From Mikania micrantha (Eukaryota; Streptophyta; Magnoliopsida; Asterales; Asteraceae), in NCBI GenBank assembly GCA_009363875.1, contig CM018685.1, positions 64,336,593 through 64,400,592 of the forward strand: 64,000 bases of DNA, in the 5' to 3' direction. The position numbers were made by a program, and so were the translations under genes. How positions within the stretch are numbered: position 1 is the stretch's first letter; every line of letters starts with the position of its first letter. This document shows, one piece after another, positions 23,460 through 34,200 of this stretch. The notes under the pieces are model-generated. The model saw only the letters and a program-made list of their open reading frames with translations. It searched no databases and was not told the origin of the DNA.

Positions 23460-24560
23460 TTTTGAAGAACCGAACGAGAGGAGATCGAAGCCATGGGAAA
23501 CAATCGACTAGAAGGTTCATAACCATCGTCACTGTCGTTTTCATCAGGGTTTTTTACTTATAATTTATATAAAGTTTTTAATAGATTACCATTAGGGTTT
23601 AACCTCGATCTTAATTATGTCTGAATTAATGCTTTTTTGATGTTTTTCTTTTTGCGAGGTCTGATCAAGCCAATTTCAAGAAATAGTGGAGATCGAAGAC
23701 CTAATTTCTTACTTAAAACTTGCAGATGCCGATGTTTTAAGGTTTATTGCGTCTCTGGGGAGATTAATCTTTGTTTTAGATAACATTCTTCTTTGTTTGA
23801 AGCGTAAAATTGCCAAAAAAAAAAAAAAAACTTGTCTGGGGAGATTAATTTTTGATATTCTGTAGTTAAGTGCTGAAGTGAAGTTATTTAGTTCTATAAG
23901 TGTTGTGATAACATTGATATTCAGTAGTCTCTGCTAGATTGGCATGTTGATAGTAATAAATTTATTTGGTTTTCCTAGTTTTTGTTGAAAATTTAGTCTA
24001 TGTTAGGAGGAACCTAGAGGATTGCATAACTTTGAGATTGAAATTAAGATAGGTTTTTCATTTTTGAAATTAGAAAGCAAACAGTGAAATGGAAGGAGTG
24101 CTATCCACTCGAAACTATTGTTGATGCAGGATTATCTCCTAATTTGAAATTTAAAAATTGAATATTTGTTTATCTTATATTGATATATATTTATCTTTAA
24201 AGTTATTCAGGTTTAGTATTAGTATTAGGTTTTGTTTTTGTGTATTATTAGTTTTTAATTGAGTTTAAATGTAAGAACATTGTTCTTGGAATCTTTGGGT
24301 TTTTATTGAAGTTTTTGATTAACTAATCTTTTTTGAGACATCTAATCGCTTCCAAAACTGCATCAACTATGTTTGCCATATTGAAATGTATGATGTTTGT
24401 AGATGTATTATCTAATGTTATAGTTATGCCAAGGAAGTTTGTGATGCAATTGCGCCAACCCAACACGATGACAACCAAAAATAGTGAAGAAGGGACAAAT
24501 GGTATTTATGTTGTTGATGGCATTGGAGGTTGTTGATGCATTCATGGTATGTTTAATATA
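23460..24560 (+). pseudogene. Decayed gene fragment in unit B, paralogue of 12990-15720
   Basis: ATGGGAAACAATCGACTAGAAG occurs at about 23493 within a strong start context (GCCATGG), followed by an intron-like GT. The counterpart of the Y-A-K-E-V-C exon is at about 24424-24483 and ends in TAG. Compared with unit A, several bases differ, including substitutions that move the stop. Neither unit keeps an intact gene, and the family is not recognised. Confidence 0.5.
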
Positions 24561-25441
24561 CAAATGTTTAGTATTTTGAGTTTGAAGTTTGGCTTATCAT
24601 GATAAAGCTTGTTTCATGTGATTCAGTCTCCTCATTATGATTCATATGATGCATCATTAGTCATTACATGCACCCCATGTTGACATCACTAAATATGCAT
24701 GCAATACCTCACCCATTCCTAGTAGGAAGTCTATTGCTAGTATGCTACTAGGTTTTAGTTCACCACTCGATTTTTTGGTGACAATGATACTTTATTATGT
24801 AAGCTTCTTTAACCAACATATCATAACCTATCCAAACTTTAAAATTTACTCTCCTTGACTTTGAATAAAGTTATTTTAACCAACATATCATCATGTCATA
24901 TCTAACCAACTTATCATAATGTCCTATCTTATTAAGAGCTATTAACATAGACTTTCATTACCACATCCATTTGCCTCATGTAAACATTATGTCCTTTGTC
25001 TTTGAATGAGCAGCAAAGTTGCTACAAGACATTAGGTAGAGAATGGTATACGAATGGTATACTCTCACAACTCTTTCTGACTACTTTAAAGAAAGCAGTG
25101 ACTAACTCTGACTTCTAAAATTTCAAAGTGTGTATTATTTTGTAATTTAATTGCTGATCTGGCCATCTGGGTTGTAATTTTTTTTGTGATTTTTGATCCA
25201 AAATTCCAAATGTTACATGTTCAACATTTAGCTTGATTTAGCAGTTAAGTGGTCTTGTGTATTCATGATAGTAGCATCTCAGACTCAAAGTTCCCAAGAT
25301 GTTAACATGATCACTATTGTATTATCCTATCCTTTCTTTTTACAATAATACATGGTTATGCAACAATTTTCTTCAGTTTAGTTGTAAAAGTAGAGGTGTT
25401 TAATTTGCTAGATTTCAGTATTTTTCTGCATCTTCTGTTTC

Positions 25442-25793
25442 TGATACAACACCCACACAGTTGAAAATTTATTCTAGAAGGGGTCGCAACAAATCAAGTT
25501 CGAACAAGGACGGGTTAGAATTAAACGTGCTGGAGCAGCTTGACTTGATTTATGGAGCCGGGTTTGACCCATTTCATCCTTTGCGAGAGACTGGGAAATT
25601 AACTGGAGTGAGTGGTGCTGAAAAGAAGGAAGTAACCGACTAAAGTGGTGTTTTTAGTTATCGTATTTCATTTTTCATGTTCTTGTCTTGTTTTTGTTAA
25701 TTATCAACTTTGTTGGTTGTTTTGGAGATTGCCTATCTCGAATCAGGGTTGTTATTAGTAAAATCCTTCAGTTGTTTGTTTTAAGATCTATCA
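25442..25793 (+). repeat. LTR (left) of Reina-like element
   Basis: It is 352 bp, TGATACAAC to GATCTATCA, and matches 28698-29049 with a handful of differences. It contains the last 67 codons of the pol frame (ending 25643), so pol overlaps the LTR in this family. It is followed by TGGTTCCATTGCCGGG, the primer site. Confidence 0.93.
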
Positions 25794-26046
25794 ATTGGTT
25801 CCATTGCCGGGATACCATTTTCTGCTAATAGTGTGGCAGCTCTGTTTTGCAAAGAGATCGTTCGTTTACATGGTTATCCTTGCTCCATTGTGTCTGATAG
25901 GGATACCATTTTTCTTAGCAATTTTTGGCAGGAACTTTTCAGGTTGGGTCAAACTACACTCAAGACGAGTACGAGCTACCATCCTTAGACAGACGGGCAA
26001 ACTGAAGTTGTTAATCGTTGTTTAGAAGCCTATCTTCGTTGTTTTG
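25794..26046 (+). pseudogene. Integrase core fragment, first part
   Basis: The frame reads through the catalytic S-D-R-D-T-I-F and T-D-G-Q-T-E-V-V-N-R motifs of a gypsy integrase, with a TAG between H-P and T-D-G. It is cut at 26046 by the small LTR element and resumes at 27956. Confidence 0.85.
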
Positions 26047-26353
26047 TGATACGAACCCGGGACGAGATCCAAGTTAGTACGGGTCAGAATTAGAGGCAAA
26101 TGTAAGGCGGGAGATGTAGAGTTCAAAATTCAAGGAGTGGGGGAGTTGGTCCACGAAGTCAGGGATTTGGGGAAGTTAGGGAAACCACTGTTCTAATGTT
26201 TAGTATAAGTATTGTTGCTCTAGGTTATTTTTTGGTTGTTCATGTTAATTTTATTGGGTTTATACCTTGTACTCGGAGACTAGCCTATCTCGAATCGGGC
26301 CAACTTTGTTCTTATTTTCAGTAATCTAAATCTTAGATTTCTAGTTTCTATCA
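26047..26353 (+). repeat. 5' LTR of small LTR element
   Basis: It is 307 bp, starts TG and ends CA, and its partner is 27649-27955. The ORF's ATG is the next three bases. Confidence 0.95.
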
Positions 26354-27679
26354 ATGGTTCCGTTGACGGGAAACAAAACAACACCTTCTACCGACGGTAA
26401 TCCACCTAAGAGCAGCGGTTCAAACTCCGATTTTGTTGCTGACCAGTTGGCAGCCATTGCTGCTCGATTAGATTCTCTGTTATTATTAATGAAGGATGAG
26501 GTTGTAACACTCAAGATTTTGATGTACGGATCACCCCTCACGAGCAATGATCAATGCGGTGATTTTGAGTATCGCCCTGAATGTCACAAACGTTTTGATG
26601 ATTTTTGGGATGACAAGGAACTTGAAGATGTGCCACAAGATTCATTAACAAATATGGCCAAGGAGATCGCGACAGGTGACAGTACTATGTCTGGTGTCGT
26701 AAGAGCTCTTGAGAGCGATACTCTTGAAGTACTTGATGAGAAACACGCAGGAGAAATTCAAACAAACAAAGCCCAACAAGTATTGCTGGACGGCTACCCA
26801 AAAAACAATCTCGAAATCTCCGCTAATTTCAGTGATACGAGTCAGTTTTTGTTACTACCGGAAGTCATCGGCGCATCACCGGCGGAATCAGAGGTTCAAA
26901 ATGGTTGTGGCTATTCTCGGCTTTCTAAACAATTATACGACAATGGATTTTGTTGTATTCCTAATATTGATTTCTCGAAAGTGGTGATAGGAGATATGTT
27001 GAAATGGAATGTGCATTCTTATCCTTGTATGTGGTGGAGGGTCATGGATATGACACGTGTGCAGTTTGCAAATAAGTCATTTGCTTTGACTAGTCAAAAA
27101 ATTTTGGATTATGTGATATATGATAAAGTTGATGGTCAACTTGGTCAACCCTTTCTCCCAAATAATGGCCATGCATTTCACCAGCTAACTTTTGACACGT
27201 GTGAAGGCTGGATACAATGGGAAGACCTACTTACAAGTGAAGGAGCTCAAAAGAAAATTGGTGAAAATGGAAATAAGAAAACTAATTTTTCTTCAAAACC
27301 AAAGAAAAAAAGAAACTGGAAAAGAATTAAGGCAGCACCTGTTGCTCATATGTCCATCACAAAAGATCGGAAAATTGACCGTCAGTTTCAATTGCTTATC
27401 ACGCTTTGTTGGGTTCATGAAGCAGGTCATCCTACAATTGAATTACATATTGCTTGGTGCGACCATTCGCTGCAAGAAGCAACTCGGGGAGACAACGACG
27501 TTTACAAAATCCTTGTGACACAATACGACTCAATGCACTCTTTGGCTGAAGAGACATCTCGATGGGTTTATGATACTGGTCAACAAATATTGCATCAAAT
27601 TTTTCCATATCGACTTGAGGACAAGTCGTGTCTTCGGGCAGGAAGTATTGATACGAACCCGGGACGAGATCCAAGTTAG
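26354..27679 (+). CDS. Chimeric 441-aa ORF: gag-like N end, unknown middle, chromodomain-like C end
   Basis: The ORF fills the whole interior of the small element and ends 31 nt inside the 3' LTR. Residues 1-54 resemble the gypsy gag start (a V-A-D-Q-L-A-A-I-A-A-R-L-D coiled coil at 28-40). Residues about 385-430 resemble the chromodomain end of the neighbouring pol (F-P-Y-R-L-E-D-K-S at 417-425). Residues about 60-380 match nothing I recognise: a Cys/Trp-rich region (C-M-W-W-R near 225) and a basic, NLS-like K-P-K-K-K-R segment at 315-320. There are no CCHC, RT or integrase motifs. An uninterrupted 441-codon frame in an element of this age suggests recent or continuing coding constraint. It could instead be captured host sequence with no role. 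Confidence 0.7.
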   Translation: MVPLTGNKTTPSTDGNPPKSSGSNSDFVADQLAAIAARLDSLLLLMKDEVVTLKILMYGSPLTSNDQCGDFEYRPECHKRFDDFWDDKELEDVPQDSLTNMAKEIATGDSTMSGVVRALESDTLEVLDEKHAGEIQTNKAQQVLLDGYPKNNLEISANFSDTSQFLLLPEVIGASPAESEVQNGCGYSRLSKQLYDNGFCCIPNIDFSKVVIGDMLKWNVHSYPCMWWRVMDMTRVQFANKSFALTSQKILDYVIYDKVDGQLGQPFLPNNGHAFHQLTFDTCEGWIQWEDLLTSEGAQKKIGENGNKKTNFSSKPKKKRNWKRIKAAPVAHMSITKDRKIDRQFQLLITLCWVHEAGHPTIELHIAWCDHSLQEATRGDNDVYKILVTQYDSMHSLAEETSRWVYDTGQQILHQIFPYRLEDKSCLRAGSIDTNPGRDPS

Positions 27680-27955
27680 TACGGGTCAGAATTAGAGGCA
27701 AATGTAAGGCGGGAGATGTAGAGTTCAAAATTCAAGGAGTGGGGGAGTTGGTCCACGAGGTCAGGGATTTAGGGAAGTTAGGGAAACCACTGTTCTAATG
27801 TTTAGTATAAGTATTGTTGCTCTAGGTTATTTTTTGGTTGTTCATGTTAATTTTATTGGGTTTATACCTTGTAATCGGAGACTAGCCTATCTCGAATCGG
27901 GCCAACTTTGTTCTTATTTTCAATAATCTAAATCTTAGATTTCTAGTTTCTATCA
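27649..27955 (+). repeat. 3' LTR of small LTR element
   Basis: It is preceded by the purine-rich GGGCAGGAAG and followed by the TTTTG duplication. Confidence 0.95.
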
Positions 27956-28899
27956 TTTTGCTCATGAACAACCAACCAAATGGAGCTCTTTTCTTGCATG
28001 GGCTGAATATTCTTACAACACTGGATTCCACACTTCAACAGTTCAACTCGCACAACTCCATTCAATATAGTTTATGGCAGAGATCCTCCACTGTTACAGC
28101 CCTATGTTGCCGGTGATACTAATAATGCAGAGCTTGAACAACAGTTGCTGGCTCAAGATGACATGTTACAGCTCATACGTGCTAATTTACAAAAAGCTCA
28201 GGATCGAATGAAAGCTCAAGCGAATCAACATCGAAGGGATCTCTCTTTTGCGGTCGGTGATGCCTTTTTTCTCAAAATTCAACCCTACAGGCAGCGCAAT
28301 CTATCCAAGAAACGTTGTGAGAAGCTCTCCCCTCTGTTTTTTGGTCCATACTTTATCATCAAAAGAGTGGGCAAAGTTGCTTATGAACTAGCATTTCTGC
28401 GGATTCTCGTATTCACCCCGTTTTTCATGTGTCTATGCTAAAGCCAGCTCGTGGTACTATCCCCTCTTCTCCAATTCCTCCACTACCTATTAACCAAGAT
28501 TGGGAACTGCAACTACAGCCGGCCAAAGTTTTGGATCATCGTTGGCTTTATGCTCATAACAAATCCACCTTGGAATTGTTGGTTTCATGGGATTCTAGAC
28601 CTACGGAGGAAGCTACATGGGAGGATTATGATCTACTAGTAGGCCAATTTCCTCACTTTCGACTTGAGGACAAGTCGTTTTATCGGCAGGGTAGTAGTGA
28701 TACAACACCCACACCGTTGAAAGTTTATTCTAGAAGGGGTCGCAACAAATCAAGTTCGAACAAGGACGGGTTGGAATTAAACGTGCTGGAGCAGCTTGAC
28801 TTGATTTATGGAGCCGGGTTTGACCCATTTCATCCTTTGCGAGAGACTGGGAAATTAACTGGAGTGAGTGGTGCTGAAAAGAAGGAAGTAAGTGACTAG
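27956..28899 (+). pseudogene. Integrase C-terminal part and chromodomain of Reina-like pol
   Basis: Resuming after the insertion, the frame gives the integrase W-A-E-Y-S-Y-N-T segment. After a frame change (28145-28441) follow a charged helix and a G-P-Y-F module, then at 28429-28899 a chromodomain (L-L-V-S-W-D-S, E-E-A-T-W-E-D-Y) ending F-R-L-E-D-K-S and a basic tail. The last 202 nt lie within the right LTR. At least two frameshifts inactivate it. Confidence 0.85.
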
Positions 28900-29049
28900 A
28901 GTGGTGTTTTTAGTTATTGTATATCATTTTTCATGTTCTTGTCTTGTTTTTGTTAATTATCAACTTTGTTGGTTGTTTTGGAGATTGCCTATCTCGAATC
29001 AGGCTTGTTATTAGTAAAATCCTTCAGTTGTTTGTTTTAAGATCTATCA
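28698..29049 (+). repeat. LTR (right) of Reina-like element
   Basis: It is 352 bp and matches 25442-25793. It is followed by a primer site, TGGTTCCATTGCCAGG, and then gag, so it acts as a 5' LTR for what follows. Confidence 0.93.
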
Positions 29050-29081
29050 ATTGGTTCCATTGCCAGGAAATCGAAGGAAAC

Positions 29082-30194
29082 ATGGGGCAGACCCGGAGTG
29101 AAGGTAGCGGTTCAGTCCCAGAACCGACAGTTGGCCAAGTCGCAAATCAATTAACGGCGATCATGTCTAAATTGGAGTTGATGGAATCCTGGAAAGAGGA
29201 TCTCACTAATTTGAAGCGGCAGTTCGAGAACAAGGAGAAATCAGGACCTAGTGGAACCCGATATGATGATGGCGAATCCAGTTTCAACACATCCAATCGC
29301 AGGCCTTTCCACAAAATCGACTTTCCCACTTTCAGTGGGGGTGATCCCAGGGGTTGGATTTTGAAAGCTGAAAAATATTTCAGGTTTTACAACACTTCGG
29401 AAGAAGAAAAGGTGGACATCGCAGCAATGCATTTAGAAGATGACGCTCTGGATCTCTACTCTTGGTTATCATCCGAACAAGCAATAGCTTATTGGGATGA
29501 ATTGACCTTGGCATTCCAGAAGCACTATGGGCCTCCTGAATTCCAAAACCCAGATGAATATCTCATCAGTGTTCGTCAAACAGGTTCTGTTCATGATTAC
29601 CGACAAGAGTTTGCTAGGCATGCTTCCAGGGTTACAAACTGGCCTGATCACTGCTTGCTAGGGGTTTTTTTACATGGTCTGAAAGAAGAATTGAAATCGG
29701 ATGTTCGTATACACAAACCACGAACCGTGTACAAGGCGGTGAGTTTAGCTTTGGAGTTTGAATCAAAACTTACCACCCTTAAACCGACAAAATACTCTCA
29801 AAATACCCTGAAACCCGAAGCCAAACCTTTTACCCCAACTTCCTACCCTACCAACACCTCTTCTAAACCAGAAACCAAACCCTCCCCCCGAATTTCTGAC
29901 CCGGAAAAGCAAGCCCGATTTCTCAGAGGAGAATGTTTTCGGTGCGGGGACAAATACGGGCCAGGCCACCGTTGCAAAATAGGTACGTTTAAGCTACTGG
30001 AAGCGGAGGAAGAAACTGAAAAGAATCCGGTATTGGAAGAAAGAGAAGTGGAGGAAAATCCGGAAGAAATGGCTGAAATTAGTTTGCACGCCATTTTCGG
30101 TAAATTTCACACGACCACAATGAAAATTCATGGTATGTTAAACTCCACAGAAGTTCTTATACTTACTGATAGTGGATCAACCCACAATGATTAA
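29082..30194 (+). pseudogene. Gag and start of protease of Reina-like chromovirus, truncated
   Basis: The ATG is 32 nt after the LTR. The 370-codon frame is intact over gag: an N-terminal helix, a retrotransposon gag core (P-T-F-S-G-G-D-P-R-G-W and Y-W-D-E-L segments), a Pro/Lys-rich linker, and a C-F-R-C-G-D-K-Y-G-P-G-H-R-C knuckle near residues 290-303. It then reaches the protease active-site motif D-S-G-S-T-H and stops two codons later in sequence unrelated to pol. Gag would package RNA in the particle; here no pol follows. Confidence 0.88.
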
Positions 30195-30275
30195 TGAGCA
30201 TCCAAATTCCAATCTCTCTCTCTCTCTCTTCTTCTTCTTTCTTTTCTTTTATAGTAATGAAGATCATATTTATTA
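30195..30275 (+). repeat. CT/CTT microsatellite at the right edge of the inserted complex
   Basis: (TC)n and (TTC)n tracts lie between the truncated protease and the point where unit-B sequence resumes. Unit A has a T-rich tract at the matching place (about 16028-16070). Confidence 0.7.
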
Positions 30276-31120
30276 ACGCATTTTTATCATTTGTTGCCTG
30301 GCTATTCTTTTTCTACCCGCATGGCATCTTGAGATTTCAGCCTACAGCTTACAAGAATTGTTTTTCTGTTTTGTTGATAAAATGCTAGTTCAATTCATTA
30401 TAAAAGTATATGCCAATGTGTTAATAGTCAATGGTCTTAAACTTAACATAGTATAGAATATCAAGGTTCCTGATTTTATATGAGGGCACATTAGTATAAA
30501 ATTATAAATATGCATATATTTTTTTTAAACTGAGTTGTGTGTAGATGGACTTTAAAAGTGGTGTAAGGAATAAGTAAAAGAAATCTATGAAAAATCTTAA
30601 GATTAGTTCCTATTATATGTTTTAAAGGGCTTTAGTGGTAAAATCACAATTACGAGGCTTAAATTAGGTGGACAATATATTAGAAACATACAGACACAAG
30701 CCAGATTATTATCTTAGAGAGTCAGATTATTAATTTTGAACGATCGAGCTTCATACCCACTGCAACAAAACTGGTCATATACGGATATAATTAGTTTTTT
30801 GGTCTAAGTTTGTGCAGCGACAGTTGCAGAGAGCCGTAGACTGGGTGAATTCTTTTTGCAAGTTTTAAGCTCATAGAATTTATAACTCTTACCTTACTGT
30901 TATTAAGGGAACAAACAAACTTGGGTTGGATCAGTTATGAATGAAATTGAAAATTTTGCTTTGTTGGGTTATGCAAGTATAGGAAAAAGAAGTTAGTTTT
31001 TTATTTAAAAGTTAGGTTGGTTGGATTATATGAATAATGTTTTCTTAGGTAAGTTACAATAACCCCACTCCCTAAACATTAAGATATGGTAAGTTTATGG
31101 AATACATAGTGTTAGGTACA

Positions 31121-31437
31121 AAAAAGTAAACATGATGAGAGAGGGATTTAAAGTGTTATAAATTAAGGTTTAACCCCGGAAGCTTTCGCTTTCGCTTCAT
31201 TTGATGGTCAAAGGCTAATTAATGCTAATTTTAAATATTCCCCGGGGGGGTGATTGATGTCTCGTACGTTACCCATAATATGTGGAGGTATTAACGTAAT
31301 TTCATAGTCATTCGGCCTTAATGTTACGTGAAGAACGTAAGCCTAATGATGGAACAGAAAAACATCCAATGTTTCAAAATAGGCTCATATTTACTTTGTT
31401 ACAAATCTTTTCTTTTTGTCCTTTAAACCTTTTATTT
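31121..31437. other. Spacer
   Basis: No coding frame or repeat structure could be supported. There is a run of seven G after CCCC near 31240. Confidence 0.5.
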
Positions 31438-31445
31438 GCAGCAAC

Positions 31446-31905
31446 CATGGTTGTAGAAGTCGCTAGGCGCTAGTCGGGCGGTGAGGTACCGCCTAGGGAT
31501 TAATTGGGATTAATCGGCGCGAGGTGGATTGGAATTTTTATATGTAATTTTATTATATACACACACATCAATATCAATAATTTAATATACTACTTCAAAT
31601 AATTTAAAAAATAAACTTAAACATACTAAGTCAAGCACTTTAAAGCTCAAACTTAAAAGTTCAAAGATGAAAGATGAATTTCGATGTTAAGTGGCTAGAT
31701 TCGATGTTTCGGAGACATATTAAGGATTTTGGGTTGAGAAATGTTTAAATAATCATGAAGTTGGTCCCTTTTTACTATAAAAAAGTCACAAAAAATAAAA
31801 ATAAAATAAAAAACCTGACTAACTAGGCCCCGCCTAGGCCGCTTTGGCACCGCCTAGCCCAAAATCGACACAGTAGAGCCGCCTAGGGCGATTTTTACAA
31901 CAGTG
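31446..31905. mobile_element. hAT-type MITE (CGCCTAGG family)
   Basis: The termini CATGGTTGTAGAAGTCGC and, reversed, CACTGTTGTAAAAATCGC form imperfect inverted repeats. GCAGCAAC (31438-31445 and 31906-31913) is a perfect 8-bp target duplication. The inner ends are rich in CGCCTAGG words. The element is 460 bp and non-coding. Confidence 0.92.
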
Positions 31906-32057
31906 GCAGCAACATGAGTCCAACAAAAGTCTGGACTGGGAGCTATTGGATCACAAAATAGCATGGGAAACTTCTATGGCTACAGGTCGGCTTCTTTGGA
32001 CCATCAGTGTCATTTAACTAGGTCAGACTGTGTTTATTACTTTATGCTCTTAGTTTG

Positions 32058-32983
32058 TTTCCCATAAAAACAGAATTCGTCGTTTAGATATTCAGTCGCA
32101 ATAGAGTTTCCTTGCATCCTAAGTTTCAACATAGGCTAAAATTGAATATCACAGAAAACATCTACGATTCAACTTGGATTCTAAAGACCATTAGTAACCA
32201 TTTAACCAGATCAGATTTCATATATTTAGTTCTGATAACATGTGCTCACAAGCTTATAATAACAAGTATCAATATTGCGTTTTTAGTCCATATTAGGTAA
32301 GTTTCTTTTCACGGTTTGTCATTGTACCTCATGCCTAATCAATAAACTGCAGGAGATATAATATATGTGAAAATAAGGGCGGGATTTTTAGTGGAACCAT
32401 AGTTATATGCAATTGTGTTGCTTAATTATTTCATTTGTTTTTTAGCGTTGTCATGTGATCCAGTTGCTTGCAATCTTGACTTAGCTAGTGCAAATAAAAG
32501 GTTATGAGGCCCCTTAATAACAGTGAGGTAAGAGTTATAAATCATATGAATTTAAAACTTGCAAGTTTACAATGGTAGGTTATGAAAAACACGAATGAAA
32601 TAATTTAAGCAACACAATTGCATATAACTATGGTTCCACTAAAAATCCTGCCCTTATTTTCACATACATTATATCTCATGCAGTTTATTGATTAGGCATG
32701 AGGTACAATGACTAACTCTGATAAGAAACTTACCTAATATGGACTAAAAACGTAATATTGATACTTGTTATTATATGCTTGTAAGCACATGTTATTAGAA
32801 CTAAAGATATGAAATCTGACCTGGTTAAACGGTTGCTAATGGTCTTGAGAATTAAATTTGCAATCGTAGATGTTTTATGCGCTATCATGTAATCAACGTT
32901 AGCCTATTCTGAAACTTTGGATGCAAGGAAACTCCATTGGGAATCTGAATATCTAAACGAAGTGTTTTTTATCCATGCTAGGT
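32058..32983. repeat. Long inverted repeat, about 380-bp arms
   Basis: 32058-32436 is the reverse complement of 32594-32983 at roughly 85-90% by eye; the loop is about 157 bp. Past the right arm, 32940-33095 also repeats parts of the left side in direct orientation. There are no ORFs of note. It could be two copies of one element in head-to-head orientation. Confidence 0.85.
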
Positions 32984-33093
32984 AAATTTTCTTCCATAAC
33001 TTACCATTGTACACTTGTACCTAATAAGTAAACTGGAGCAAATATAATAAATCCGAACGTAGGTCTAAAATCTTGAATTGAGCTATAGTTATG

Positions 33094-33127
33094 TGACCCG
33101 CCGCAATGCGCGGCCATCGCATCCTAG
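33094..33127 (+). mobile_element. Helitron-like 3' terminus
   Basis: CCGCCGCAATGCGCGG forms a short GC hairpin; nine bases later comes CTAG followed by T, as in plant Helitron 3' ends. The same motif recurs at 58150-58181 and 59696-59728. No 5' TC end or Rep/helicase gene was identified. Confidence 0.6.
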
Positions 33128-33842
33128 TCTATATACAAATTACAGCTAGCAATAGTAACAAGATCTCACCCCAAAGATCCGATTCATTTAAAAATGTGGT
33201 AATATCCGGCCGACTTATACCATATATCATATATGAGATGAGACAGAAACATCAAAGTTTCATTTCTGAAGCGACCAAATTGGCGAAGATGAACAACCGG
33301 AAGATGGCAACACATTGTCGTTGTCTTCTACATCTTCGTTTAGGGTTACGATTAGGGTTACGATTGGGACTAAACTATATGTTGCACTTGTCCTCCTGTA
33401 TGGGACCATGGGTTCTAGGGTTTTCGAAGCTTTGGGATCCTCATCTTATTTCATTTGTATACAAAATTACCGGAATCAAGAGGTTTTGCCATTGTGTTCA
33501 CCGCTGGAACTGATTGATTTGAAGACCAACTGACGTTTGCTGCTTGGTTTATTGATATGAATTTAGATATTTTGATGATTAGGTGTAATTTGAAAAGTAG
33601 ATACATGTATTGATGGAGTTCCAAAAGCATTGAGATGCTTAGATCAAAGGTAAAACAAAATTTAGGCATGTTAACACTGCATTTTTTTGGTCAGTTTTTT
33701 GCTTAGAATCGTAATAATCTTCAATTGCATTGAGTGAATGATGCTTGTGTTTGAGTGATAATCTTCAATCTTCAGGCCCGTGCCATTTGTTGTGGCTGTT
33801 CACTGTTTCTTGAACGTATTGTTTCATTTAGCTGTATTATTA
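33128..33842. other. Spacer with a short unsupported ORF
   Basis: A 135-codon frame at 33106-33513 has no recognisable domain and begins inside the Helitron-like end. Two TTAGGGTTACGA units occur at 33340-33365. Nothing else could be supported. Confidence 0.4.
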
Positions 33843-34200
33843 TGGTAGAAGACATGAAGGTATGGATTGAAAAGTCTGATGGTAAAGATTTTGGTTGGTG
33901 GAAGATGCAAATTGAGGATTCGCTAGCTCCGAAAGGCTTGGATATGGTTTTGGGCGAGAAACCAAAAAATTAACAGCAGCTGATTGGGAGATTTTGGATA
34001 AGAAGGCCAAGGCAGTTATTAGATTTTCGCTGACGAAGGATGCTACATTCAACATTCTGAAGAAGACCTCAACCTCAACATAAGAGATAATGGATGTGTT
34101 ATCTAATATGTACGAAAAGCCTTCGGCAACTAATAAAGTTTTCTTGATTCGAGAGCTAGTTAACACAGATGAATCGGCAAACTTTGTTAACTACGTAGGT
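33843..34200 (+). pseudogene. Ty1/copia gag fragment
   Basis: From ATG 33843 the frame gives a copia gag start (K-S-D-G-K-D-F-G-W-W-K-M-Q, then L-A-P-K-G-L-D) and stops at 33973. In another frame it continues with D-W-E-I-L-D, S-L-T-K-D-A-T-F-N-I and M-Y-E-K-P-S-A-T-N-K-V, recognisable copia gag. It is broken by a stop and a frameshift; no LTRs were found nearby. Confidence 0.8.

Larger units (their letters stand above)
26047..27955 (+). mobile_element. Complete 1.9-kb non-autonomous LTR retrotransposon with a single long ORF
   Basis: Two 307-bp LTRs (26047-26353 and 27649-27955, TGATACGAAC to TTTCTATCA, about four differences by eye) surround a 1295-bp interior. A perfect TTTTG target duplication lies at 26042-26046 and 27956-27960, inside the integrase frame of the host element. 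The primer site TGGTTCCGTTGACGGG starts one base after the 5' LTR and overlaps the ORF start. Its LTR end and primer site resemble those of the surrounding chromovirus, so it is probably a non-autonomous relative mobilised by that family. Confidence 0.95.
25442..30190 (+). mobile_element. Rearranged Reina-like Ty3/gypsy chromovirus (LTR-deltaPol-LTR-gag)
   Basis: The order is LTR (25442-25793), primer site, integrase fragment, inserted small LTR element (26047-27955), rest of integrase with chromodomain, LTR (28698-29049), primer site, gag and the start of protease, then an abrupt end. Gag, PR and RT are missing between the LTRs while gag lies beyond the second LTR. This fits a tandem, LTR-sharing array with an internal deletion in the first unit and truncation of the second. 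The left edge is a clean LTR end in unit B; the right edge is ragged. Confidence 0.85.
23172..31120. repeat. Segmental duplication unit B
   Basis: This diverged copy of unit A is interrupted by the chromovirus complex at 25442-30190. Sequence matching unit A resumes by about 30280. It ends near GGAATACATAGTGTTA at about 31115. Confidence 0.85.

Noticed and set aside
33340..33370. Interstitial telomere-like repeat (TTTAGGG variants)
   Set aside because: Only two imperfect units with ACGA between them; too short to call a telomeric tract.
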